Assembly (NCBI GenBank): GCA_964468205.1
Contig: CAYXVG010000023.1
Coordinates: 1 to 64,000, forward strand
Origin: CAWELS01 sp964468205
Lineage (GTDB): Bacteria; Acidobacteriota; Terriglobia; Bryobacterales; Bryobacteraceae
Direction: 5' to 3'
Length of the DNA: 64,000 bases
This document shows, in pieces, positions 47,477 through 55,798 of the stretch (position 1 is its first letter; each line of letters opens with the position of its first letter). The notes beneath the pieces are model-generated. The model had not been told where the DNA came from. It ran no database searches and saw only the letters and a list, made by a program, of their open reading frames with translations. Made by a program: the position numbers and the translations under genes.

Positions 47477-48793
47477 CTACTCGGCCGGGTGTTTCGGAAA
47501 CCGCCGCGGGTGCTGCTTGCGCCGCTGGTAGGTCTTCGCCAGCTCGATGTAGACCCCGAGATCGCGGTCCAGGTCCGCCTCGGTGCCGTCGAAGTAGAAG
47601 GTGCGGATCGGCAGGCCGTCGAGGTCCCGGCTCAGGCGCGGGTAGATCGCCTCGCTGACGATTCCGTTCATGCAGGTGAAGGGGCTGATGTCAATGATGC
47701 CGTCGACGCCGCGCTTGGCCAGGGCGATCGCCTTGCCAACATTCAGCACCATCTCGCCGAGCGCGCCGGTTGGCGGAAGGTAGGGTTCGGCGGCCGCGAG
47801 CACCTCCTTCATCGGCGGCTCCTCGTGTCCGTGAAGGTCTTCTTCAAACGGGTCGAGTAGCACGTGTTCGTCCTTGCCCTGCACCTTGTTCTTGATCCAC
47901 GCCTTGAGCGAATCGATCGAGTACTGCTTGCCGGCGAGCTTCAACTTCCGGAACTGCTCGGAGTTGGTGTACCAAACCCACTCGGTGATATCCGAGACCC
48001 ACGCCTCGCCGCCATACTCCTCCAGCCGCCGCACCAGATCGTCGTTCGAGAAGGTGTTCAGCCGGCAGAAGATTTCGCCGACGACGCCGATGAGCGGCTT
48101 CGAGCGGTCGCGCCGGCCCTTGATCGCACGGAACTTGTCGCGGCTCCGCACCATCGCCTCGCGCATCGCCTCCAACTGCTTCGGCGGTTCGAGCGGACTC
48201 GCTTCGATGGTCCGCGCCAGATCGTCCAGGCACTCCTGATATACGCGATCCGCGGCGCCTTTCGCGGTCTCGTGCGGCCGGTGGATCAGGAGAAGCTTCT
48301 GCAGGATATCCGCCGCTACCAGCGAACGCCACTGGGTCCGGAAGAAGGGCTTCGCAAGATCACCGAGGCCCTCGTAGCCGTTCTTGCTCGACGGCGACAG
48401 GATCTCGGTCGAGGGATAACCGGCCCGATTGAGGATCTCCCGCAGGTAAGGAGCGTACTGGCCAAACCGGCAGGGGCCGTCCGAGGTCGGCATGAAGAAA
48501 ACAGTCCGGGCGGGGTCCACACCCGGCTCCTCCAGGTAGCGCATGAAGTCGCCCACGGTCACTTGGGCCGGGTAGCACTCGTCGCCCGAGGTATGGCGGC
48601 CGCCAAGTTCCCGCGTTCGTTCGTCGGAAGGAGGCGTGGGCGCGGCGTCGATGCCGAGGGCGCGGAATCCCGCGGCGAACAGCTCGGCGCTGCCGGCCGC
48701 CATCGGCGGGATCAGCACCTTCTTGCCGGCTAGTGGATGCTGGCCGGCAATGCTTTTTCGTGCTGTTGCGCTTCCGGGTCCGTGTTGTAGCAT
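47477..48793 (-). CDS. HgdB-like cysteine protein, CoA-activase-associated (module 2)
   Basis: Paralogue in motif content of the module-1 protein at 39800-41587. Shared sites: DECYPAQVTVGDFMRYL (Cys73), TSDGPCRFGQYAPYLREIL (Cys108) and SPFTCMNGIVSEA (Cys374). EIFCRLNTFSNDDLVRRLEEYGGE is typical of the D-component/HgdB-like family. The start at ATG 48793 has AGGA upstream and lies inside the activase gene, overlapping it by 64 bp in another frame. It is 438 residues. In many Firmicutes this domain is fused directly after the activase; here the order is the same but the chain is split. It probably carries an Fe-S cluster reduced by the activase. Confidence 0.78.
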   Translation of the reverse strand: MLQHGPGSATARKSIAGQHPLAGKKVLIPPMAAGSAELFAAGFRALGIDAAPTPPSDERTRELGGRHTSGDECYPAQVTVGDFMRYLEEPGVDPARTVFFMPTSDGPCRFGQYAPYLREILNRAGYPSTEILSPSSKNGYEGLGDLAKPFFRTQWRSLVAADILQKLLLIHRPHETAKGAADRVYQECLDDLARTIEASPLEPPKQLEAMREAMVRSRDKFRAIKGRRDRSKPLIGVVGEIFCRLNTFSNDDLVRRLEEYGGEAWVSDITEWVWYTNSEQFRKLKLAGKQYSIDSLKAWIKNKVQGKDEHVLLDPFEEDLHGHEEPPMKEVLAAAEPYLPPTGALGEMVLNVGKAIALAKRGVDGIIDISPFTCMNGIVSEAIYPRLSRDLDGLPIRTFYFDGTEADLDRDLGVYIELAKTYQRRKQHPRRFPKHPAE

Positions 48794-51700
48794 CGCAGGA
48801 GTCCTTTGCTGTCGAGGTAGGCCTCGCAACGGGTCATATAACCGGCGTCGTTGCCGTGACCGTCAAACTGGAGGACTAGCAGCGGCTCGCCCGCGGTGTG
48901 TCGAGCGAAGTACTTGATGTAGGAGTCCGGCCCGCACTTGAAGTTGGAAATATAGATGAGATGCAGGTTCGGACGAGCCGCTGCCAGCCGGGCCGCCTCG
49001 AGAATCTTCTGGCCGGAACTCCAGTACATGTTCCCGTGTATCTCATGCACCGGCTCCCGGCCAGTCACCAGGAAGTCCAGCGGAATCACGTTCGCGCCAT
49101 ACTGATTGCGGAGCTTTCTGGGTATGTCGCAGTTCACGCCGCGGTCGTAGATGTTGTAGCTGCGGCCGAGCAGCACGAGGCCCGGCTCACCGGTTTCGTC
49201 CAACACGGCCAGAGCTTTCCTGCCCGCCTCGATCAGCGTCTCCTGAAACTCGCGCTGCGCGGTGTAGGCCGCGTCCACGGCGCGGTCGCTCACGCTTCGT
49301 TTCACGCCCAGCCGTGCGGCGATCTCCACCATGGCGCGCTTGATATGGTCGCGGCCCAATTGGAAGTGAAGGCTGGGGGCGAGAAACTTGTCCGCGTGGG
49401 CGTCGAGCGAAGGAGCCGACCGCAGCACGAAGGGCAGCGTCTGGTTCCAGGGGCAGAAATGCGAGATACATCCGGCCTCGTCGTGCGCCTCGGCATCCAG
49501 CACGTTCGGCACGAAGAGGTAATCGACGCCGAGTTCCGCCAGCGCGTCGGCGTGACCATGGGCCACCTGCACCGGATAGCAGGGCTGCGCCAGGGCCAAC
49601 TCGACGCCGCGGGCCGAGATCTTCGAATCGGTCTGCCGCGAGAGAACCACATTCATGCCAATATCCGTGAAGTAGCGGTGCCAGAACGCATACCGGTCAA
49701 ACATCGACATCGTACGCGGTATGCCGATATTGATGGCCCCCTCCTTCAACTCCACCTTCCGCGGGAAGAGCGGCTCACCCGTGATCTCCTCGAGCACGGT
49801 ATCGCGGTAGGCGATCAGGTCCTCGATGACGGGCTCCCGGCCGCTGGTGGAGGCTTTGCGGTACTTGTCGGAGCACTTGTCGCCCCAGAAGCTTTTCTGG
49901 CCCTCGATCGTGAACTCTTTGATGTCGCAGTGGTTGGTGCAAGCTTTGCAAACGAAGTCGCGCGTGTGGATGTCGAGCTTGCTCAGATCGTAGCCCCGGA
50001 AGCGGGTCACGCCCTTCGTGCCGTGGCGCCACTGCCGGGCGATCAGCGCCATGCCGAGCGCCCCCATCACGCCGTTATGGGGCGGCACGGTCACCTTCTT
50101 GCCGGTGAGCTTTGCGAATGCGGCGGCTACGGCGTCGTTGTAGGCCGTGCCGCCCTGGAAATAGATGTTGTCGCCCACCCTGCGCCCCCGCACCACTCGG
50201 TTCAGGTAGTTCAGGGCGATCGAGTAGGAGAGTCCGGCCACCAGATCCGGGATCGGCTCCCCCTTATGCAGCAGGCCGGTTATGTCGCGCTCCATGAACA
50301 CCGTGCAGCGCTCGCCCAGCTTCGCCGGCGACTTGGATGACAACGCGAGTTTTGCGAACTCTCCCTTGATGCGGATCCCAAGCTTTTCGGCCTGCTCCTC
50401 GAGGAATGATCCGGTGCCGGCCGCGCAGGCCTCGTTCATCGCGAAGTCCACCACTACCCCGTTTTCGATCGAAATGAATTTCGAATCCTGTCCGCCGATC
50501 TCGAAGATCGTGTCCACCAGCCCGCCGCCGTCCTTCTCGCTCACGTGAATCGCCCCGGTCTTGTGGGCCGTGATCTCGTCGTTCACCGTGTCTGCGCCGA
50601 CGAATTCGGCGATCAATTCCCGCCCCGAACCGGTGGTGCCCACGCCGAGAATTTCCAAGCGCCGGCCCCACTGCTCGCGCAATTCAGCAAGCCCCGCCTG
50701 CACCGCCTCGATCGGCCGCCCGGCCGTCCGGAGGTAAATCGCGTGTATCACTCCGCACTGCTCGTCCATCGCCACGAGATTGGTGGAGACCGAGCCAATG
50801 TCGATGCCGAGGTAGGCCGGAATGGGGCCATCGCCCGCCGGCGCCTGATAAGCCGTCACCTGCTCGCGGAGGAGGATGACGTCGCTCATTACCAGCGGCT
50901 CGCTCGCCACCTGCTGCTGTTTGACCGATTCGTGCTGGCGCAGGCGGTGAATATCCCCAAAAGTGCGCTTCTGCTTCTCTTCGGCCTCGAGCATCGCCGC
51001 GCCGATGGCGCCGCACCAGGCGTACGCCTCGGGTACGATCAGTTCTCCGGGATTTAGTCCGAACGCATCGCTGAGCGCCCGCGCGACGCCGGCATTCTGG
51101 GACACCGCTCCGATCAACGCCACCGGCCGCGCCACCGTCCGTCCTTTCACGATGCTGCTCTTGAAGTTTCGCGCCACCGCGTCGCACAGCCCGCGGAGGA
51201 TCTCAGACGGCTGGTAGCCTTTCTGCTGGGCGTGAATCATGTCGGACTTGGCGAAGACCGAGCAGCGCCCGGCGATGCGCGCCGCCGTGGCGACCTCGCC
51301 CACCACAGTGCCGATCTCCTCCACGGAGTAGCCCATCCGCAGGGCCTGCTGGTCGAGGAACGAGCCCGTTCCCGCGGCGCACTCGCCACTGCGGTCGTAA
51401 TCGACAATGCCTATTTCGCCCGTATGGGCGTCGGCTTCGAGCAGAATGTACTTCGAGCTCTCGCCGCCAATCTCAAAAACCGTCCGGATCTCCGGGTGAA
51501 ACGCGCCGATCATCCGCGAGACGGCTTTGAACTCGTTTTCAAAGTAAATGCCCAGGATCTTGGCGATGGTCCGGCTGCCGGATCCCGTCACGCGAATGCC
51601 GACGATCTCCTCATCCGGAACGTGCTCATAGAACTCTTGCAGAAGGTCGTACGTGGTCTGGATGGGACTGCCCGCGATACGGCGGTAATCCGATAGCACA

Positions 51701-51858
51701 AGCGGCACGGCATCGTGATTCGGGGGCGACCATTCCTGCAGCCGGAAACCCGGATTCGCCGCGCACAGCTTCTCCAGCAGGGGCCTCTCCTCCGCCGTCC
51801 CGAGCGCCGCCAGTTTCAGGCTGATGGCGCCGATGTCGAGCCCTATGTTGATGCCCAT
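48730..51858 (-). CDS. Double BadF/BcrA-type ATPase with DUF2229 region (module 2)
   Basis: Second member of the family in the window, 1042 residues. Domain 1 (about 1-300): INIGLDIGAISLKLAAL, VFEIGGESSKYILL, ECAAGTGSFLDQQ (Cys160) and AGRCSVFAKSD (Cys199). Domain 2 (about 348-610): YLGIDIGSVSTNLVAM, IFEIGGQDSKFI, ACAAGTGSFLEEQ (Cys478) and GERCTVFMERD (Cys518). Both domains keep the two cysteines that bridge a 4Fe-4S cluster in HgdC/BcrA-type activases. VCKACTNHC (637-644) links to the DUF2229-type region, with IGIPRTMSMFDRYAFWHRYF, GCISHFCPWNQTLPF and ISNFKCGPDSYI. It is clearly closer to standard activases than the module-1 protein, whose first Cys motif is CAGGTG. It is followed by the overlapping HgdB-like gene. 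Confidence 0.88.
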   Translation of the reverse strand: MGINIGLDIGAISLKLAALGTAEERPLLEKLCAANPGFRLQEWSPPNHDAVPLVLSDYRRIAGSPIQTTYDLLQEFYEHVPDEEIVGIRVTGSGSRTIAKILGIYFENEFKAVSRMIGAFHPEIRTVFEIGGESSKYILLEADAHTGEIGIVDYDRSGECAAGTGSFLDQQALRMGYSVEEIGTVVGEVATAARIAGRCSVFAKSDMIHAQQKGYQPSEILRGLCDAVARNFKSSIVKGRTVARPVALIGAVSQNAGVARALSDAFGLNPGELIVPEAYAWCGAIGAAMLEAEEKQKRTFGDIHRLRQHESVKQQQVASEPLVMSDVILLREQVTAYQAPAGDGPIPAYLGIDIGSVSTNLVAMDEQCGVIHAIYLRTAGRPIEAVQAGLAELREQWGRRLEILGVGTTGSGRELIAEFVGADTVNDEITAHKTGAIHVSEKDGGGLVDTIFEIGGQDSKFISIENGVVVDFAMNEACAAGTGSFLEEQAEKLGIRIKGEFAKLALSSKSPAKLGERCTVFMERDITGLLHKGEPIPDLVAGLSYSIALNYLNRVVRGRRVGDNIYFQGGTAYNDAVAAAFAKLTGKKVTVPPHNGVMGALGMALIARQWRHGTKGVTRFRGYDLSKLDIHTRDFVCKACTNHCDIKEFTIEGQKSFWGDKCSDKYRKASTSGREPVIEDLIAYRDTVLEEITGEPLFPRKVELKEGAINIGIPRTMSMFDRYAFWHRYFTDIGMNVVLSRQTDSKISARGVELALAQPCYPVQVAHGHADALAELGVDYLFVPNVLDAEAHDEAGCISHFCPWNQTLPFVLRSAPSLDAHADKFLAPSLHFQLGRDHIKRAMVEIAARLGVKRSVSDRAVDAAYTAQREFQETLIEAGRKALAVLDETGEPGLVLLGRSYNIYDRGVNCDIPRKLRNQYGANVIPLDFLVTGREPVHEIHGNMYWSSGQKILEAARLAAARPNLHLIYISNFKCGPDSYIKYFARHTAGEPLLVLQFDGHGNDAGYMTRCEAYLDSKGLLRCYNTDPEAQQHEKALPASIH

Positions 51859-52414
51859 CTCTGTTTACGATACACAGTTCCGCGCGCTGTCTAGTCGGAA
51901 CGCCCAGGCGCAACGTGTCTCTAACAATCATACAAAAGCATCTGGATTTAGCATCCGGCGAGCATTCAATGGCGATATCCATAGCTCAAACTACTGAATA
52001 GAGGCCTGAATGGAGACCCGGCGCCATCCGGCGCGGAACGCTGCTCCCTGGATGCTGCCACACGGCGAGGCCGGTCCCCCGGCGCATCGCAATGTACGGC
52101 CGGGCGTGAGCCGCTCCGGCGGCGGCTCCCGTTTCACAAATCGGACCCGGTCTGCGCCCGGCGGCCTGTCTCCGAGTAGCCGATTGGCTTTGTTCTGCAA
52201 ATCTTGAATACCTTTGCCCGCGGTAGACGCGGAGTCGCTCGTTTTTGGTCACAAGGGATCGGCGCCACGAACTGGTTGCCCGCCGGAGACGGGAATGCCG
52301 AAGTTCCTTGGATCAACATTGGCTGCCGGCTGTAGGATGGAGATGAAGGCGGCCGCGGAGAGCCGGAGTCTGAAACGGATCCGGACCTGCTCAGTCATCA
52401 GACTGGGGGCGCGC
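51859..52414. other. Intergenic region between module 2 and archease
   Basis: 556 bp, divergent, holding only short overlapping ORFs with no Shine-Dalgarno support. The part near 51900-52000 is AT-richer and should contain the module-2 promoter, but no convincing -35/-10 pair is visible. CCGGCGCC and GGCGCGG stretches near 52018-52036 are self-complementary. GGGGGCGCGC precedes the archease ATG. Confidence 0.4.
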
Positions 52415-52834
52415 ATGCGCGAACGATACGAGACCCTGGATCACACGGCCGATGCCTGTTTCCGGACGTGGGGCGATTCGGTCGCTCAACTCTTTGAAAA
52501 CGCCGCCCATGCCCTGGCCGAGCTGGCATTTGAGACCACCAGTGTCCAACCCCTCAAGCAAGTGCCATTTGAAACATGGGGAGACGACTACGAAGCGCTG
52601 CTGGTGGACTGGTTGAGCGAAATGCTCTATCTGTTCGATGCTGGCGAGTTGACGCCGGAGAGCTTTCAGATCGAAGAGCTTACGGAAACCACGCTGCGGG
52701 GGATGATTTGGGGAGAACCGCGTGACCCTTCGCGGCACTCTTGGAAGGTGATCGTCAAAGCGGTGACCTATCACAACATCGAAGTTAAGAACCACGATGG
52801 GCGGTGGGAAGCACTGGTGGTCTTGGATATATGA
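52415..52834 (+). CDS. Archease, RtcB activator
   Basis: Small protein that promotes guanylylation and multiple turnover of the RNA ligase RtcB. YETLDHTADACFRTWGDSVAQLFENAAHALAEL (from residue 4) is the family N-terminus with the metal-binding Asp; LLVDWLSEMLYLFDAG and KAVTYHNIEVKNHDGRWEALVVLDI complete it. At 139 residues it has the usual length. ATG 52415 is preceded by GGGGG at 5 nt. Its stop overlaps the RtcB start as ATGA, so the two are translationally coupled, in accord with their joint action. Confidence 0.95.
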   Translation: MRERYETLDHTADACFRTWGDSVAQLFENAAHALAELAFETTSVQPLKQVPFETWGDDYEALLVDWLSEMLYLFDAGELTPESFQIEELTETTLRGMIWGEPRDPSRHSWKVIVKAVTYHNIEVKNHDGRWEALVVLDI

Positions 52835-54273
52835 ATATTGCCAGCCAACTGGAGCAGATCGACGAGTACCGGTGGCGCATTCCCCGGCAGGAGAAATCCG
52901 CCATGCGGACGGATGTGGTGGTTTTCGCGACTAGGGCGCTCATCAAGCACATTGAGCAGGACAGTTCTCTGCAGCAGGCGGCGAATGTGGCAAGCTTGCC
53001 CGGCATCGCGGGATCGAGCCTGGCGATGCCCGATATTCATCAGGGCTACGGCTTTCCCATCGGCGGAGTGGCGGCTACGGATGCATCCGAGGGAGTGATC
53101 TCCCCGGGAGGGGTCGGTTTCGACATCAACTGCGGGGTGCGCCTGCTCCGCACCGGGCTGCGGCGGGACGATGTTCGCGAACGGCTGGAGGAGTTGGTGA
53201 ACCAGATATACCGTGACGTTCCGTGCGGGACGGGACGGGAGGGCCGGATATCGCTCAACGAGAAAGATCTCGATGAGGTCCTCGTGAAAGGCGCCCGGTG
53301 GATGGTCGAAAACGGATACGGCACACAACATGACGCGGAGCACCTCGAGGCGGGCGGCTGCCTCGCCGATGCCGCGCCGGACAAGGTCTCCGAGCGGGCT
53401 AAAAAACGCGGACGGCCGCAAGTCGGAACGCTGGGCAGCGGGAACCACTTTCTCGAAGCCCTCTATGTCGAGCGCATCGCCGACGAGGAAGCCGCCCGCC
53501 GGCTCGGCATTGCGACGGACCAGATGGTGATCCTGATTCATTCCGGCTCGCGGGGGCTGGGGCACCAGGTGTGTACGGACTACCTGAAAGAGATCGGCCC
53601 GGCGATGAAACGCTACGGGATTCAGCTTCCCGACCGGCAGCTCGCCTGTGTTCCGGTCGATTCGCCGGAAGGGCAATCGTATCTGGGCGCGATGCGCGCA
53701 TCCGCCAATTTCGCGTGGGCCAACCGGCAGGGCATCACGCACTTCGTGCGGCAGGCTATTTGGAAGCTATTCGGCAAAGATACCGAATGCTCGGTCATCT
53801 ACGATGTCTGCCACAACATCGCCAAGTTCGAGCAATACCAGGTTGGCGGCCAGGAACGCCGTCTCCTGGTCCACCGCAAGGGCGCCACGCGGGCGTTCCC
53901 GCCCGGCCACCCGGAAGTGCCGGCGGACTACCGGGAAGTGGGACAGCCGGTGTTCATTCCGGGCAGCATGGGGACCGCCTCTTGGGTTCTGGTCGGACAA
54001 CCGAAGGCGATGGAGCTTTCCTTTGGGACCACATGTCACGGGGCGGGAAGAATGTTGAGCCGCAAGGCGGCCAAACGAAGCACGTCGCTCGAGCAGATCA
54101 GGAAAGAGCTCGATGCCGCCGGGGTTCTGGTGAAGAGCGAAACCAAGGGAGGAATCCTCGAAGAGATTCCCGCCGCCTACAAGGACGTCGACGAGGTTAT
54201 CGAAGTGGTTCACAACGCGGGCATCGCGAAGAAGGTGGCGCGCCTGAGGCCGATGGCCGTAATTAAGGGCTGA
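52831..54273 (+). CDS. rtcB: RtcB-type RNA ligase (3'-phosphate/5'-OH)
   Basis: GTP- and Mn2+-dependent ligase joining RNA 2',3'-cyclic phosphate or 3'-phosphate ends to 5'-OH ends, used in RNA repair or tRNA splicing. Start ATG overlaps the archease stop. Family motifs: ASLPGIAGSSLAMPDIHQGYGFPIGGVAA (about 52-80), ISPGGVGFDINCGVRLL (Asp/Cys metal ligands), GTLGSGNHFLE (Asn/His), ILIHSGSRGLGHQ, YDVCHNIAKFE and TTCHGAGRMLSRKAAKRS; the His in TTCHGAGR is the residue that becomes guanylylated. RKGATRAFPPGHP is the usual loop. The protein has 480 residues. Confidence 0.97.
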   Translation: MNIASQLEQIDEYRWRIPRQEKSAMRTDVVVFATRALIKHIEQDSSLQQAANVASLPGIAGSSLAMPDIHQGYGFPIGGVAATDASEGVISPGGVGFDINCGVRLLRTGLRRDDVRERLEELVNQIYRDVPCGTGREGRISLNEKDLDEVLVKGARWMVENGYGTQHDAEHLEAGGCLADAAPDKVSERAKKRGRPQVGTLGSGNHFLEALYVERIADEEAARRLGIATDQMVILIHSGSRGLGHQVCTDYLKEIGPAMKRYGIQLPDRQLACVPVDSPEGQSYLGAMRASANFAWANRQGITHFVRQAIWKLFGKDTECSVIYDVCHNIAKFEQYQVGGQERRLLVHRKGATRAFPPGHPEVPADYREVGQPVFIPGSMGTASWVLVGQPKAMELSFGTTCHGAGRMLSRKAAKRSTSLEQIRKELDAAGVLVKSETKGGILEEIPAAYKDVDEVIEVVHNAGIAKKVARLRPMAVIKG

Positions 54274-54351
54274 ACAGGGAATGGGAAGAACTGTCGCCGG
54301 AAAAGCGCAACAAAGGCGAGGTAAGAAACCGAACTGGAAAGGAGAACTGGA

Positions 54352-54639
54352 ATGGCAACCTATGTAATCCTGAGTGAACTTTCGCCGAACGCATTTCACG
54401 ATCCCGAGGAGTTTAAGCGGCTTGCCGCGGACGTGACGGACAAGATTAAGAAGGAATGCCCAGGCATCACATGGAAGGAAAGCTACGCCACGCTCGGCCG
54501 TTTTGACGTCGTGGATATCATCGAGTCCGACGACGTTGCGCAGGTGGAGCGAGCGGCCATGATCATCCGCGGTCACGGACGGGCCAGAACCGAGACAATG
54601 ACCGCCACGCCCTGGAAGGAGTTTCTCGGCCGGCTGTAA
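54352..54639 (+). CDS. GYD-domain protein, 95 residues
   Basis: Small alpha/beta protein of the GYD family (function unknown; named for a Gly-Tyr-Asp motif). ATYVILSELSPNAF, TWKESYATLGRFDVVDIIESDDVAQVERAAMIIRGHGRARTETMTATPW follows the family pattern, with GRFDVV in the place of GxYD. AAAGGAG lies 7 nt upstream of the ATG. It follows rtcB by 78 bp and may be in the same transcript. It converges with the phosphoribosyltransferase gene, 27 bp between stops. Confidence 0.85.
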   Translation: MATYVILSELSPNAFHDPEEFKRLAADVTDKIKKECPGITWKESYATLGRFDVVDIIESDDVAQVERAAMIIRGHGRARTETMTATPWKEFLGRL

Positions 54640-54666
54640 CGACGGCCTGTTGGAGCCGCGGCCGGA

Positions 54667-55317
54667 TCAGTGCGCGGTCAGGTGCCTCCGCACTTCCTCG
54701 TCGCCGGCCTGGCGGAATTCTTCGTACCACTCGCCGACGGCGAGGAAGGGGCGCGGCGTTTCGGCACAGACCACTTCATCCGCCTCTTCCTTGAGCATGT
54801 GGCAACTTTCCCACGCGGCCACGGGGACGCCTACGACAACCCGTGCGGGATCGCGCTGCCGGAGGCCCTGGACCGCGGCGCGCATGGAATAGCCCGTCGC
54901 CAGCCCGTCGTCGACGACAATGGCCGTCTTGTCCTTGACGTCGGCCGGCTCGGCGCCGCCGCGGTAGGTTCGTTCCTGCCGCGCTAGCTCCTTCTCTTCG
55001 CTTGCGATTTCGTTGCGGATGACGGCATTCGGGATTCCGAAACCCCGAACGACTTCATCATTCATAACGCGGACGCCGCCGGTACCGATGGCTCCCATCG
55101 CCAGTTCCTCATGCCCGGGCGTGCCGAGCTTCCGTACCACGTATACGTCCAACGGCGCGTCGATCTTGCGCGCGACTTCGGCGGCCACCGGCACCCCGCC
55201 CCGGGCGAGCCCCAGCACCACTACGTCAGCTTGATTCCAGTATTTCTCCAGTTCGGAAGCAAGAGCGATCCCCGCTTCCTTGCGATCACGAAATGGCAGT
55301 GTTATCGATCCAGTCAC
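54667..55317 (-). CDS. Phosphoribosyltransferase-fold protein
   Basis: Type I phosphoribosyltransferase domain of the group often annotated as 'predicted phosphoribosyltransferase' (COG1926). The GTG start at 55317 is supported by AAAGGAGGT 4-5 nt upstream. VVVLGLARGGVPVAAEVARKIDAPLDVYVVRKLGTPGHEELAMGAI is the N-terminal signature; TAIVVDDGLATGYSMRAAV (about 126-144) is the PRPP-binding motif. The C-terminal DEVVCAETPRPFLAVGEWYEEF is also usual. The 216 residues are typical. The base used is not known for this group. It is divergent from the 84-residue ORF, with a strong hairpin between. Confidence 0.88.
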   Translation of the reverse strand: MTGSITLPFRDRKEAGIALASELEKYWNQADVVVLGLARGGVPVAAEVARKIDAPLDVYVVRKLGTPGHEELAMGAIGTGGVRVMNDEVVRGFGIPNAVIRNEIASEEKELARQERTYRGGAEPADVKDKTAIVVDDGLATGYSMRAAVQGLRQRDPARVVVGVPVAAWESCHMLKEEADEVVCAETPRPFLAVGEWYEEFRQAGDEEVRRHLTAH

Positions 55318-55351
55318 AGCAACCTCCTTTGTAAGGTGAGGGCGGCGGCGC

Positions 55352-55410
55352 GGCGGATGTTTCAGTTGGGGCTGAAACGGTCCGCCCGGCTGCACTATCC
55401 CCCGAGGGGG
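55352..55410. promoter_or_regulatory. Two hairpins between divergent genes
   Basis: GTTTCAG (55359-55365) and CTGAAAC (55372-55378) form a perfect 7-bp stem around TTGGGG; flanking GGCGGA and TCCGCC extend it after a small internal loop. A second element, CCCCC-GA-GGGGG, lies at 55399-55410. Both sit in the 165 bp between the GTG start at 55317 and the ATG at 55483 and could act in the 5' leader of either gene. Confidence 0.4.
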
Positions 55411-55482
55411 AGCCCCGGGGAGCCCGCGAAGCATGGCTTGGCCCCGGCGCGCCCGCGACACACTCGCAAGGAGGCGAACGAT

Positions 55483-55737
55483 ATGCAACCGTATTTAATA
55501 GTAATTGGCAACCAGGCAATCAACCTGCGGAATGTGACGCACATCGAGGTGAACGGCCGCGGCACGGTGAGCTTCCATTTTTCCGGCAGCAGCCAAGTGA
55601 TCAGCTTCAATGATCCGGAGGCCGAGCTATTCCGCCGCTTCATGGACGAGTCAGAATTGTGCGAGGACCTCAACGTGGAGCGTGTCAGGCCGACTGAATC
55701 CCCCGGTCCAATGAGAAACCAACCCCGCCGTTCATGA
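55483..55737 (+). CDS. Small unknown protein, 84 residues
   Basis: The start ATG has AAGGAGGCGAACGAT upstream, a near-perfect ribosome-binding site. The sequence (YLIVIGNQAINLRNVTHIEVNGRGTVSFHFSG...VISFNDPEAELFRRFMDE) predicts a small beta-rich domain of PH/LytTR-like character, ending in a helix. I recognise no named family, though short proteins with this 'NLxNVTHIE' pattern are common in bacteria. The last 20 residues are polar. It is divergent from the phosphoribosyltransferase gene. Confidence 0.7.
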   Translation: MQPYLIVIGNQAINLRNVTHIEVNGRGTVSFHFSGSSQVISFNDPEAELFRRFMDESELCEDLNVERVRPTESPGPMRNQPRRS

Positions 55738-55798
55738 ACCGGGCGGCGGCTTCAGGACCGGCGCGCGGGGCCGCCCACCCCAGGGACTGCGCGAGCGG

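Noticed and set aside
51986..52252. Short ORFs in the region before archease
   Set aside because: They overlap each other in different frames, lack ribosome-binding sites and have no recognisable features.
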